In this document: positions 11,244 to 22,652 of the stretch, in pieces | How the letters are laid out: every line of letters begins with the position of its first letter | Numbering within the stretch: the first letter of the stretch is position 1 | The notes under the pieces: generated by a model | The model's database searches: none | What the model was told of the DNA's origin: nothing | The model's input: the letters and a program-made list of their open reading frames with translations, nothing else | Origin: Oscheius tipulae | Taxonomy: Eukaryota; Nematoda; Chromadorea; Rhabditida; Rhabditidae | DNA: 64,000 nt | Assembly (NCBI GenBank): GCA_037178975.1 | Contig: JASJZH010000001.1 | Span: 6,494,501 to 6,558,500 of the forward strand | Reading direction: 5' to 3' | Translations under genes and position numbers: made by a program

Positions 11244-12141
11244 ACTAGGGAAGGGTTTTAGTTGGTCGCGGGATATCGAAACGAGGTAGGTGCCGTTCGA
11301 AAGGGCATCGAAAATGATGGTGTTTCCCAGATTTTCAGCTGCGGAATGGATGTCTGCTGTCCTCTGGAGCTTTTCCCGTTTCCAGATTTTGAGCTGAATT
11401 TGCGCTCTTGGACTTGGATATCCAATGCTTCTTTCAGCGCAAGTGAACATGTGGTGCAGAGCCTATGCGTTCCGCTGAAAAACTTTTGGTTTTTGGTTCG
11501 AATCCTTTCTTCGGAAAACATTTTTTTACTTATTTCAAGCGTATTTAGCTTCTATCATTGCTTTTTTTTTACTGCTAAAAGCTAGAAAATTTTGATAGTC
11601 GACCTTTCCGGACGCCCAGCTAGTAGTACAAATACTCTTCAACGGTCACAGGGTCTTTCTATCTCCAGTCTGTGATACTCAAAAGATATTTTGGACTGGA
11701 TCGGAGGGAAAGTCAAGATTGTATAGGGACAAATTTAAAATTATGTAAAACTCTAAAGGCCTCCCAACCCCTCTCCCACAGCACTCCCTTTCAGTTAATT
11801 GATTCAGAGCCATTATTGACGAGTTGACTCTTATGCTCGAGCAATTAGCAAATAAGTAAAAAAAACGTTTTCCGAAGAAAAGATTCGAACCAAAAACCAA
11901 AAGTTTTTCAGCGGAACGCATAGGCTCTGCACCACATGGTCACTTGCGCTGATAGAAGCATTGGATATTCAAGTCCAAGAGCGCAAATTCAGCTCAAAAT
12001 CTGGAAACGGGAAAAGCTCCAGAGGACAGCAGACATCCATTCCGCAGCTGAAAATCTGGGAAACACCATCATTTTCGATGCCCTTTCGAACGGCACCTAC
12101 CTCGTTTCGATATCCCGCGGCCAACCAAAACCCTTCCCTAG
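11244..12141. repeat. inner inverted repeat (arms 11244-11535 and 11849-12141)
   Basis: Arms of about 292 bp, nearly identical, around a 313 bp spacer. Both encode the same open frame fragment (SPRAQIQLKIWKREKLQR...), which is only a consequence of the inversion and shows no family similarity. Each arm contains a tRNA-like core with a B-box GGTTCGAATCC. A transcript through this region would form a hairpin of almost 300 bp. Confidence 0.88.
11449..11514 (+). repeat. tRNA-derived (SINE-like) core within the inner repeat
   Basis: ATGTGGTGCAGAGCCTATGCG resembles a D-arm/A-box with its variable loop, and GGTTCGAATCC about 40 bases further is a consensus B-box. The inverted copy lies at about 11882-11940. 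No cloverleaf with a proper anticodon arm forms, so this is a tRNA-like repeat and not a tRNA gene. Confidence 0.4.
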
Positions 12142-13649
12142 TTAGAGACCCGAGGAGCCACTGGGGAAGACTAAGTTTTCTCGATTTTGCGCCTGAAACT
12201 TCTGGTAGTAAGAGGCAGTCATACTGGAAGACTTATATGCTTTTTTTGTTTCCACTTGTCTCGTTTTATAGGAATCGGAAGGTAGGATGCTGACAGTAGA
12301 AGCTTCCAATCAAAACTCCGGAGCAACTGGAGACACATTCGATGATTGAGCCACTGTCAGAAGAGAAGGAGAAGAATCTGGACCACCTACAAAAGATCTG
12401 CAACAGGAAGATCATGTTCTAAATGGGCCCCCGAGGATGCTTAAGAGGATGCCGAGACTGTCGCTATGAGGAGAACCTGGAGATGTCCCACAGAGCTGCA
12501 ATGCTGCGATATGGCTACTGCTCCCACGAACTCAAAACGTGACTCGGTCTTGCCCAAATTTTCCAGAAATATTGAACTGTCGAGGCAGGTCAAGTTGACC
12601 AAATGGTTTCGACCTGTCATGACAGGTCGAGTTGAATAATGTGATATGACCTGTCGTCCCCTGTCAAAACTTGTCAAAATTCTAAAAAAAAAAATCGGAC
12701 ATGTCCCTGTTTCCTTTCACAAAGTTCGAGCATGGTCCGTCTTCAACGTGTTCATCTCTGCATACCTTGACAGACAATCGTTCTGCACCGTACTCTCTTC
12801 TTTTCAAGACGCACGGCAGTTTCCGAGACCAGAATCAGCAGATAAATGTTGAGTGAGCAGCTTCGGTACGTGTCGAATCAATGGGCAATCTGGGCATCCA
12901 TGGGTGTCCTTCAGTTTGTCCCTGCCACTCTTCTCGCTCCAAGGAACCGGAAAAACTGAGCATGACACCTCCTTTCGAAGACTACCAGTCGTGGCAGATT
13001 CACAACTGGCTGCCACGTTGCCGTCTCTCTCCTTTCCCAAAAGAACGCGAGAGTGTCTGTGAAGCTACTGTTTGTATTGTCTACTGTCAGAAGTCAAAAA
13101 GAAGAAACACTTGACCTGAGTAAAGAGTAGAGGAAGCCAGCAGAACAGAGAACATCGTAGAGCCAGAATAACTTCTCTCGAGGCAGTTTCACTTTCACAA
13201 CACTTAGATTAGTAGCAGTTTTCTATACAGCTGGCTTGTCCCCTGGTCTTTTGACATGGAATGAGACTTAATCGACAAGACTTGACAAAACGGCAATTTG
13301 AAAATACTTCGCTCTTTACCCATAAGAATTTAGATGCTATTTGATACGAATTTCTAGAGCCCACTCTCATTTCAATATTTATACGTTTTGGCAGCAGACT
13401 GCCATTAGAGATTGGGACAGTTTATTTCGGAGTGGTGTCTCTCTGGACCCTCTCCCGTTCCAACTTACTGCAGCCCCGTGTCTCTGAGACTCTCTCTAGT
13501 CGCAGTCTCTTCTCCTGCTGTGACCCCGAACCCCCGTCCAATGTCCCGTCTTTCACGTAGCCCCCTAATGTCTTTTTACCGATATCCCCATCCTTGTCTC
13601 GTCTTTTCTCAAAGATTTCTCAAGATTTCTTGAAGAAAAGTCTTTTCAG

Positions 13650-15712
13650 ATGACTCCATCTCAATTATGGGTCCTCCTTCTCTGCTTGGTGGTTCCAGTC
13701 TGGGCTGACCTTTTCACAGCCATAGCCGATATGCAGCATATGTTAGGAGCTGAGAAGGAGGTTAACAAGGTCATTGACGACTACATTCGGGTGGAACAGC
13801 AGCGGCTTGAACAGCTCAAAAAGTATTGCTTCTTTATGATTCTGTTTAATGCGTATCCTTAGATTTGCTGAAGAGTACTCTTCTCGAAATGCCGAAGCAG
13901 ACAACGTAGGTCCTGACTTTGTCACGAACCCCATCAATGCCTACCTTTTGATCAAAAGGCTGACAACGGAATGGAAAAAGGTTCCTTTTTCTTTTTCTTA
14001 ATCTCAATTGCCTATTAGGTTGAGAAGACGATGCTCGAGAACAGTGCGACAAAGTTCGTTGAGAACATAACGGAGAATCGTCTTAAGAGTCAAGTTCGAT
14101 TCCCGGGAGATGAAGACTTGTCCGGAGCTGCGACGGCTCTTTTAAGATTACAAGATGTCTACAACCTGGACCCACATGATTTGATGAACGGACTGATTCG
14201 TGGAGAGAAAGTTGGAGAGAAACTGACTGCTCAGGACGCCTTCGAAGTCGGAAAGTCCGCCTATAATCAGAGAGACTACTATCACTGCCTGCAGTGGATG
14301 CAAGCCTCTTTGAACAGGGTAAGTATATACTGTTCACATTAATAAAATTAATGTTATAGCTCGAAAATGAATCCCCAAAAACGATTGAAGAGACGGAGAT
14401 CCTCGAATACTTGGCCTATGCTCTTTACCAACAAGGAAACATTCGTAGAGCTTTGGCAATGACCAAAAAACTGGCCGAAATGGCTCCGAACCACCCTCGA
14501 GCCAAAGGAAATGTCAAGTGGTACGAGGATAAAATGAACGGAAAAGAAATGGAAGGAGACCTTCCTCCCATTGTGAACAAGGTTCGCTTACATTTCACTT
14601 CAAATGGTTCAGTTTTCAGAGAGTCGAAGATGATGGAATCGTCGAGAGAGACGCCTACGAGGCTCTCTGTCGCGGAGAGACCAAGCCAATCGACCCAGCA
14701 GTCCAGAGGAAATTGTACTGTTACTTGAAAATGGACAATGCTTTCCTGAAGCTGGCTCCAATCAAAGTCGAAATTCTTCGTCTCGACCCTTTGGCTGTTC
14801 TGTTCCGAGAGATTCTCAGCGACTATGAGATCGAAGTCATTAAAGGACTGGCCACTCCGAAGGTAAGTCTCTTTCCCCTATCCTATCTATGGCGTTTGAG
14901 CTGGAACGAGCGACTGTACGCGCTTCTGACGGCTCGCTCCATACGACTCCGTATCGTATAGCTAAAAGGTGCGGCCGTGTGAGAACTGTCTGACTGTCTG
15001 AATGCTCTCTAACCCCTTCTCAGTTCCGTGTGCACGTTTTCCCTTTTCAGTTGAAAAGAGCAACCGTCCAAAATGCTCGAACTGGAGAACTCGAGACCGC
15101 CAACTACCGCATCAGCAAGAGGTACCTATCCTTTGTTTCCTCCTATGTTTCCATTGCAACCATTCTGTCTAAATCTGTCTGTTTAGTGCCTGGTTGAAGG
15201 AGGCCGAGTCTCCAGTGGTCGAGAGAGTCAATAGAAGAATCCAGGACATGACCAATTTGCACCAATCCACGTCTGAAGACCTCCAAGTGGCCAACTATGG
15301 TCTCGGAGGACATTACGATCCCCATTTCGACTTTGCTCAGAAGGAAGAGAAGAACGCCTTCAAGAGATTGAACACAGGAAATAGGATAGCTACTGTTCTC
15401 TTCTATGTAAGTTTTTCTTGTTCTCTTATACAAGACGTTCAGATGTCTCAACCCGAAATGGGAGGAGCGACAGTTTTCAATCATCTGGACACGGCCATCC
15501 TGCCCACGGTTCGAGACGCTCTCTTTTGGTACAACCTTCTGCGAAATGGAGAAGGTGACTTGCGCACAAGGCACGCTGCCTGTCCAGTTCTCCTGGGCGT
15601 GAAATGGGTCTCTAATAAGTGGATTCACGAGCGTGGACAAGAGTTCATCCGGCCTTGTGGTCTCGATGAGAAGGTCCAGGAACAGTTTGTTGGTGATCTG
15701 ACGCCAAAGTGA
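13650..15712 (+). CDS. phy: collagen prolyl 4-hydroxylase subunit alpha (DPY-18/PHY-2 family)
   Basis: ER-lumen 2-oxoglutarate/Fe(II) dioxygenase that hydroxylates proline in collagen repeats and pairs with PDI; needed for cuticle collagen. Eight exons in phase: 13650-13822, 13863-13980, 14019-14318, 14360-14581, 14620-14862, 15051-15121, 15187-15406, 15443-15712. A signal peptide ends at VWA, followed by DLFTAIADMQHML, the N-terminal P4H signature. A central peptide-binding TPR-like part (DLSGAATALLRLQDVYNLD, AYNQRDYYHCLQWM) and a C-terminal dioxygenase domain follow. Metal ligands are seen in GGHYDPHFD (His, Asp) and in RHAACPVLLGVKWVSNKWIHERGQEF (distal His and the 2-oxoglutarate Lys). About 550 residues, normal for the family. 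TCTTTTCAG touches the ATG, so the spliced leader probably joins directly at the start codon. No ER-retention tail; PDI would supply it. The gene cannot be matched to one C. elegans paralogue. Confidence 0.94.
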
Positions 15713-15784
15713 TCTTTTGATTTCAATACGGTTTCTATACGTGTTTTTGTGGTCTTGCCTTTGCATAATTTATTGGGTGCTTTG

Positions 15785-15790
15785 AATAAA
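15785..15790 (+). terminator. poly(A) signal of the prolyl 4-hydroxylase gene
   Basis: AATAAA 73 bases after the stop codon, followed by a T-rich tract. Confidence 0.6.
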
Positions 15791-15892
15791 TTTTATTCTT
15801 TTTTTTTTCTTTTTACAAAATATTCAAAACAGACTATTATAAAGTTTTGCAAAACTGGCTTTTCTGGAGTTTACGCGACGTCAACAGGAAGC

Positions 15893-16315
15893 ATGGGAAA
15901 TGGCGCTTCAACTGCCTGTAGCAGACAGGATCCTGTCTATAGGTTAATGGTAGGTTTCTATTTCCCTTCCATTTATCCCACAGTTTCAGTCTCGGCCACC
16001 TCGACGGCCATTGCTCTTTCGAGTGATCTGATAGAATATAATGAGAACCGATAGATCTTCCCCCCAAGGATCAGGAACAGCTGGTTGCTGTCAAGAGGAC
16101 ATCGCTGCTGCGAAAATGGAAAAAAAATGATTCAGCAAGCTGTGCTAGAGAAGGACAAGAAGGAAGACCAGTTGAGGATGCTTCAGAAGTTGGCCGAAAG
16201 CCTGTACGAACAAAACAACACGGTTCATGAGCATTTAGAGCAACTTCTGATAGATTTCCTTAACAAGTTTGGAAAACCATTCGAGTTCAATTCTATTGAG
16301 CCTCTTGTGGAGTAG
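15893..16315 (+). CDS. small protein with N-myristoylation motif and helical C-terminus
   Basis: Not recognised. A model with all junctions in phase 0 is 15893-15949, 15984-16022, 16069-16089, 16136-16315, giving 98 residues. It begins MGNGAS, which fits the N-myristoylation rule (Gly2, Ser6), then has an Arg-rich stretch and a charged helix (KEDQLRMLQKLAESLYEQNN) ending FNSIEPLVE. The last exon alone has good coding character. The small first exons rest on splice signals only, and the 15949 donor could instead be at 15943. Lies 180 bp downstream of the prolyl hydroxylase on the same strand, a spacing that would allow a shared operon. Confidence 0.5.
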
Positions 16316-16412
16316 ATCAACAGTTCTGGCAAAAAATATATAGTGATCCTCGAGGCCCTTGTTTATTATTTGAGCATCTTCGTTTCCAGTTCAGCTAGCT
16401 TGTCTGACCTTT

Positions 16413-17548
16413 TTATGCGGATCGTCTAAGAGTCTGAGACTGCACCGTGCTCGATATCCTCTAAAAAAATGATCTGTTTAGACGAAGATGGGACCAAACC
16501 ACTGAATCGACTCTACTATTTGAACAAAACAGTCCTCTCACGTCGTTCTTTAGCTCTCCATTCAAAAAGACATACACGAACGGGTTCCAGTAGGATATGA
16601 GTCCGGTTAGAATGGTCATGTAGGGACGAACAGCCTGTTGGTACGGACTCTTGATCGCTGCCATGATGTAGCACATTGTGTAAAAGCCGAACATGGTCGC
16701 GAAGGATATAGCCTGTCCAAAAGCAACTATTGACAGTCGCATCTCCTTCGACAGTCCTCTGAAATGATTCTAATACGAAACGAGGTCCAGCAACTGTATG
16801 AGGTCAACTTACGAGTTCGCGATGACTTTGTGTCGAACAATCAAAAGGAAGATTTTCGAATAACAGAAGGCGGATATGAGGAAAGTAATCAGAACCCAGA
16901 CGTTCTGCATAAAAGTTCCCTGGTTCGATAGCTCGTTCGATAAAGAGAGACGCATGTCATTTGGTCCCATCAGAGTCTTTTCAAAGTTGGTCATGATTGG
17001 AAGAAGATACAGCAAGGGTGGTAACCAATGAAGCCATAACACGTGGTAGAATGGAATTCGCGTGAATTTCTGATACTGTTTTATTGAGTCCAGCTGTCCT
17101 ACCTCAGCCCAAGTATTGGAACTCCAGCAGACGACAATATACCGCTGGACAGCAATTAAAGTTGCCCCAAAAAGACGGAGACTTATAGAGTAAGTCACAC
17201 AGTTGTAACTGAAAAGCTATTGTTTCGTTGCCAGATGTCTGAAACCTCATCGGAGCGATCCAGGCTCTATTAACCCAATAGAAGCTGTTACAAATATTGG
17301 AAGTTCTTATGATATTCGTGAAAGTTCCAGTAGCCTGAGAGAACAGGTCTGCCAGTCCCTTGAACACGTCACATACACTTTGAAAAGAGTCTTACCAAGG
17401 AGAGAAGTAGGGCATAGAAGGTAGTCGTGTATCGTTTTCTCGCAAGTCTTTTTCGTGCAATCACAAAAAGTACAGCTAGGTATAGTGGTAAAGAAGGAAT
17501 TGCCATTGCAAGATAGGCGAAGTTTTGCCACGGAACAGCAGTCTCCAT
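16413..17548 (-). CDS. Srv-like 7TM chemoreceptor E
   Basis: Intact paralogue on the - strand. Exons in phase: 17548-17396, 17358-17246, 17208-17103, 17069-16813, 16758-16500, 16460-16413. Motifs: VPWQNFAY, RKRYTTTFYALLLSL, GLADLFSQ, FYWVNRAWIAP, LRLFGATLIAVQRYIVVCW, HWLPPLLYLLP, GPNDMRLSL, GLISYWNPFVYVFLN. Exons 2-4 measure 113, 106 and 257 nt exactly as in receptor A, while the next two are fused (259 nt). The short last exon encodes a Ser/Thr/Gln tail like A and B. Convergent with the small protein upstream and transcribed away from receptor F. Confidence 0.78.
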
Positions 17549-18148
17549 GACGAGTGTCTAGAATGATCAGTTTACACTATGTTGAGCTTCAGTTCTTCAA
17601 GTGTTCTCGAGGACAGGATACGGGTGGATGAGTCTGAATCATGTCAAGTCTTCTACGTAATCACGAGGAAGTCTACGAGTGAAAGGGTAAAGAGAGGTGA
17701 AATGAGTAGTTCCAGTTGAGTTACAGTGCCTATTCCCGGATTAGCAGTCGAATCAAGCTTCAAAGACTCTACAGTACTACACAAAAAGTCAAAGTCCTGG
17801 GGCGGATTTTCTCCACCTCCCCAGATAGGTCAACTAGGTGCCAAAAGATAGTTATTGTGATCCGAATTCCTCTTTTTCCCTACCCGAAGAGATACAGTGC
17901 CTATATCCTATAATGCAGAGATACATTGCAGTCGCCCCAGCTGGAACTCTACAATGTTGTGTAACAAGGTAAAGTCAGAGAGGTGGCTTTTCTCCATCTC
18001 CCCATATTTTCTGCGCTCTCTCAAAAGGTAGCTAATATCTTTTGGCCAATGAAATAATAGCTGTGTTTCTAGACCCTTCTGTTTGAGTCAAAGACCCTCT
18101 CTACGGCCTAACTCCATTTGCCACTTCATAATTACGGGCCAGTCCAAC
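17549..18148. other. intergenic between two divergent receptor genes
   Basis: About 600 bp that must hold the promoters of receptor E (-) and receptor F (+). Apart from the tandem repeat described separately I see no motif. Confidence 0.45.
17727..18065. repeat. diverged tandem duplication, about 165 bp units
   Basis: Two copies start with ACAGTGCCTAT (17726 and 17893). In the same order, both hold an ACTCTACA motif, a GTAAAGTC/GTCAAAGTC motif, TTTTCTCCA(C/T)CTCCCCA, and end near AAAGATAGTTATT / TATCTTTTGGCC. Roughly 60-65% alike by eye, so the duplication is old. Confidence 0.5.
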
Positions 18149-20074
18149 ATGACCGAGTTGGAACATTATTACAGCCTTACCAACTATTTGAACACCTACC
18201 TTATCTTCCCAATATCTATCATAGGGATTCTGCTCAACCTATTCAGCATCGTCGTCCTCTTGAAAGGAATGACGACGCCATTAAACCTCTTCTTGGTAAC
18301 CTCGTTAAATATGCAACGAATACCACGTTTCAGCTGACTATTACTGTAGCCTACACTGGTGTTCTACTCAATCACGTGTACTTATTCTGTCAGTATTGGC
18401 TGCATAAAATCATCCCGACTTACTACTATTATTTCTTTACCGCTCACCAATTTTTCGGCCCCTTCTGGGAGATCTTCAGCATATGGATAGTGACAGGCCT
18501 GACACTTCATCGTTTCTTTTATCTGTGTCATAATGAAACCCAAAAGGAGATTTTGAGTAGAAAGTAGGATATTCTTCATCTCCAAACATGTTTCCAGCCT
18601 GGTCAAAGGAGCAATTGTTGGCATGACTATTCTTTCCGCACTTTACTCAATCCCTACCCTCTCGGCAGTAAGTTTTCATAGAGTCCCTTACTGTCCTTCC
18701 CCCTTCTGATTACTTTATTGTCTTTTTAACAGAATGCTATCAGGGAACTGTGTGGAGAGGCTGAATGTACAACTTTGGAGACTCGGACAGAATTTGGAGA
18801 AGTGAGTTTTCGATGATGACAAGAGTCCGGTCAAACTGGCACGGACTACTCAGACTGGTGCGATCTCCTAGCGTTTTCTAAAAAGCGTACTCATGTAAAA
18901 AAAATGGGTAAGATCTCTAAATCAAAACCTTCTAGCACATACTGTGTTGTTTTGAAGGGAGATCGCCGAGCGGAATCGAAACTGGGGTCAAGATAACGCT
19001 CCAATTTTGAAAGCATAGATCAGTAGCTAAGTTTCAGAGCCAGCTCTACTGGACGCACTCACTTGTCCATCTCTTAGTCGGCTCTGGTGGACCAGTTGTT
19101 TTGAAAGTCTTACTGCTCTGGAGGATTTGGAGGGTTTTGAGAAAAGAGGGACGAACTTTGAGAGACAATGCTGCTCAGACCTTGGTAACAACAGATGACG
19201 GAATTTCAAAACAGTTCGTGTCTATTGAACGTAATTGATGGACAGTTCAGAAAAAAGCTTCGTTCAAACTATTTGATGTTCTCCCTAATTGTGAAGAGTC
19301 TTCCGGGAGGAGTTATCAAATTGGGCTTGGAACTTTTTCGACAGGTACAGGTCTTTTCAATGTCATCGTTCTTTCAGGCTGTTGGAGCAGACGGATACCC
19401 AGGTCTTCTCCCAAATTTTGTCAGTCTCGCAGCTGAAGTCTTTTACATACTTGACTATTCGTCGAACTTTTTCGTCTTCTCTTTCGGAGACAAGTTTCGC
19501 CACAACTGCAAGCAGGTCTTTAAGAGAAATGAGCCGAAGCCGCCTGTTCAACAGAAAATAGTGTAAGTCAGCTCAGCTCCTCTTTACTGTACTTGTCCAA
19601 ATAGAAAGTTCCCTGCCTGAAATTAAAATAGCCGTCCGAGAACTAATTTCCCCGTCTGGAAAGGCTAGGCAAAATTCATCAGGAGACTTATTCTCTGCCC
19701 TAATAAAGATAGTTCCCACAATTGTGACTCGGAGGATACACTTCCACATTTCAAGCCTCTTTCTGCCCAGAGAGTATCGGTACTACTTTACCCGTTTTTT
19801 TCTGGAATAACGAAGTGGCAGGCAAAACCTCAAACGACATCCTCTCAAGAGCAGTACCGATCTCTCTATGTCAATTACTTTTTAGTTGGTTTTGTTCGAA
19901 CAGAATATGACTATCGAACGGGTAAAAATGCTTCGGAACTGTTCACTCAAACCCCTTTTTGATTTTTTTTACAGGGAGTCACGCATCGCTCCAATAGTTT
20001 CACGAGGACCAAGACCGATGAGAAGTCAAAGAAGAGCAAGTGTTCGAGAGCTGAGAAGTCGATCCAGACCTTGA
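18149..20074 (+). CDS. rhodopsin-family GPCR, FMRFamide/neuropeptide-receptor-like
   Basis: Eight exons in phase: 18149-18295, 18334-18563, 18598-18667, 18733-18801, 19038-19184, 19246-19344, 19378-19562, 19975-20074. N-terminus NMTELEHYYSL with a glycosylation site; TM1 has GILLNLFSIVVLL (the conserved Asn). TM3 ends in GLTLHRFFYLCHN, so the DRY motif is replaced by HRF. TM7 reads FYILDYSSNFFVFSFGDKFR, with NFFVF in place of NPxxY but keeping the polar and FR helix-8 pattern seen in nematode FRPR/DMSR-type receptors. The C-tail (SRGPRPMRSQRRASVRELRSRSRP) is strongly basic. The last exon is reached over a 412 bp intron and joins in phase; without it the protein would end KIV at 19564. An upstream in-frame ATG at 18083 is an alternative start. 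The sequence is unlike the Srv genes nearby. Confidence 0.72.
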
Positions 20075-20199
20075 TTACTATACATAGTGGCTTTTAAAAC
20101 AATAAGCGCGTGAAACATTCATTTATTATGTATTTAACACAATAGCTTGGATATAACTCCTGCACTTACTGTTTGACAACCATATCTTGGGAAGCAATA

Positions 20200-20437
20200 C
20201 TAGGACACGCTTCGGTCTCCTTGGTCTTGATCTTCTTCGCCATTCTTCACGCCCTTCTTCCTACTAGCGCCAGGGTTCTTCAATCCCTTCCTTTTCTCCT
20301 TCTTCGACTTGAACGAGGCAACTTTCGGACCAGCAGGTGTTCCCATCTTTGATAGAGTCCGAGCACCAACTGGGGTAGCAAATCCGGCTGCTGGAATCGG
20401 AGACGCTGGAGAAGGCACAGGTGGAGCAGCATTTTGC
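20200..20437 (-). CDS. last exon of an uncharacterised gene (Pro/Ala then Lys-rich tail)
   Basis: An open frame after a CATATAG acceptor encodes NAAPPVPSPASPIPAAGF, GARTLSKMGTPAGPK and a Lys-rich end (SKKEKRKGLKNPGASRKKG...), stopping at TAG. Composition suggests a disordered basic nuclear tail. No 5' exon could be linked with confidence: the frame ORF continues only to 20457 without ATG, and 20774-20962 has another open frame without good signals. Function unknown. Confidence 0.4.
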
Positions 20438-20459
20438 CTATATGATATGACAACCACAG

Positions 20460-22652
20460 TAAGGTAAGGAGTCCTACAGCCACTTATTGAGTATCCTACT
20501 GATATCTTTCAATTTATATAGTGTACAAGTTTTCACTTTCGTTGTTGCTTCGGACAAACTCTTCGAATTGCGTACATTCTCACAGTGGAGATACTATGAA
20601 CTTGGTCAACGTGGTATATTTAGGGAAGAATGCCCGGAAACAAGAGTGACTCAATGATTAACAATACGCATCTGATAAGGTGTTTTGTTAGGGCCATTTT
20701 CACTTACCTAATACTGACCATTAGTTTTGACTACAATGTACAAGGCTGCCAACATCTCTCCTTACGGTTCCCATCAGTCAGCAACCTTTAAAAGTCGCCC
20801 TGAGATCAAAATAGAAGTGATCGTACTGGTCGCTGACATCATTAGTTTCCGGAAGTCGTAACCGAACCTATTTTGTTCAAGTGGGCGCAGATACGGTTCA
20901 AAGCTTTCGCAAAATCGGCTCAGACCTTTTGAGCGTCCAAAGAGGCTTTCCCCTTTGCACAATGATATGCAGCCGAGTATAGTCCTTTTGCAACATGAAG
21001 ATGAACCCGTTTCTTATCTCTGGAGTGTGTCTCATTCCAAATATACAAACAACGAGACTTGCTTTCCAGTTTAAACCTGTACTACCTTCTTAAACGCTTA
21101 TTGCCACAACTCTTTCCGGTGACCCCGACGTCTTTTGATCGCACATATTCAACAATCTATCTTTGTCTCTCGGAGTGAAAAATGAAGGCGTTCTGCAGCT
21201 GACCCGGCGGGAACTCTTGCTAGAGAGAGAAACGATTTCTGGTGTCAATTTCATGAAGGTGTCAGAGTTCATGAAGTTTTAGACAAGTGTTTGAAAAAAT
21301 TAGTCTTTGGATACTTTAGAAAGAGCGCTACCGCCTGTATAGCCAGTTTGACTCGAACAGCATTCTTGGTGCTATTTATAGTGTTTGATCGTTTAAATCA
21401 CTATTATCCCTTGTAAGGATAACAATCTACCCGCAACAATGGAACTGGTTGATCGCATGACCATTACTCAGTCAGAGCCGAGTACTTTTCTCTCCTTTTT
21501 TGAATACCCTGGCGAAAGTTTAGCAGCAATATCCAATTCCAAATACAATCTCAATTAAAAGGCGCCTCTTTTGGTCACTGTAAAGTTATCATTTCTCCGA
21601 CACGCGCGAGCCAAACGGGTCGCGCACAAGGCGTCAGTTTTCCCGGCATTGATGTGTCGTGAGAGGGGCTATTTTCGGACCGAAACAAGGTCCACAGCCT
21701 TATAAACAGCCCTTTTTTACACCTTCACTCGTTAGTCATAACCCCCCCCCCCCTTTGTTTCCTGTTCCTAAGTTGATCTTCAAACCCAGTTGCCGGTTCC
21801 AGAAAAACAGTAGGGGTGTCAGTACGAATTACAAACAAGATTTTGTTCGTATCCTTCTCTTTCCCTAAACGACTGAAGTCTTTGATGACTATTTGCAGAG
21901 GAAGTCTCCTAGAGGAAGTGAACTAATGACGTGAGCGAAGACATTGGATGAAGTGAAAAGGTCGGGATGAAACAGTTTGGCGACGCAGGATGTGAAAGTA
22001 TCAATCTGTAAGGCATAAAATCTGGCGTAGACATGACGCCATTCACTCCCTTGCAAAGAACACCTATCACTCATCGACCGCGCCGCTTGCAGCTTTTCTC
22101 TCTCACACTTTAGGATACCCAGAGAGTGAACAATATTATTGTCGACAGTACTTCTTCAGGCTTAAACTACAAACAGCCAGAAGTATAATCTCTCCTTTGA
22201 TGGCTACTGTGTCTCTTTGAACTGTCGCCTTGCCATCATATTTCACTCTTTACGACTCTCCCTTCCGGTCCGACCGGCTTGATTATCGAAATTGATTTTG
22301 TGCCCGCGTGTTGATCCTCTCATTACTCGATTTGTTCCGTCGAAAGATCGATATCTAAGCAGAGAAAAACAGTCTATCATCAATCTCCCTGCCGTCAGTG
22401 AGAGGCTTCCAGGGCTATCTGTTCTGTACTTTTTTCGGGTTCTGTCTGTTCGGTCGTTTTTGGACCACCGGGCCCTGAACATTTGTTTCTCACTTTACCG
22501 CCAAGACCACAACAGTTTCAACTCTCAAACCCAAAGTTAAATTGCTTGCCTTCAAAGGTATTTGTCTTCTCCCGTCACTCTTCTCGCCTCATTGATCTTA
22601 CCCTTAACCGATCGGAACAGATTTCAGTCGAGGCGAGGTGTCCTTGCGGCGG
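20460..22652. other. largely non-coding interval upstream of the K+ channel
   Basis: Open frames here (for example 21090-21272 and 22292-22540) lack splice support and family motifs. A C9 run lies near 21741. Nothing else is recognised; part may be the 5' region of the - strand gene ending at 20200 and the promoter of the channel gene. Confidence 0.4.

Larger units (their letters stand above)
10959..13185. repeat. nested long inverted repeats (outer arms 10959-11208 and 12941-13185)
   Basis: The outer left arm (about 250 bp) recurs inverted at 12941-13185 with few differences. Shared landmarks are the inverted pairs CTGGCTCTACGATGTTCTCT, GACACTCTCGCGTTCTTTTG and AGAGAGACGGCAACGTG. Beyond the arms, a second block (CTTGTCAAGTCCTGTCGA at about 10914, its inverse at about 13266-13285) suggests the true ends lie further out, with about 60 extra bases on the right. 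The inner inverted pair lies inside and about 0.8 kb of non-repeated sequence follows it on the right. No transposase frame is present. It looks like a non-autonomous fold-back type element or two superimposed insertions. Confidence 0.8.

Noticed and set aside
11217-12293. Matching open frames on both strands (about 70-110 codons) that look like a duplicated gene
   Set aside because: They are the two arms of one inverted repeat read in opposite directions; no family match and no splice pattern.
20774-21272. Possible upstream exons for the - strand gene ending at 20200
   Set aside because: No acceptable donor/acceptor pairs give a continuous frame, and the composition is not clearly protein-like.
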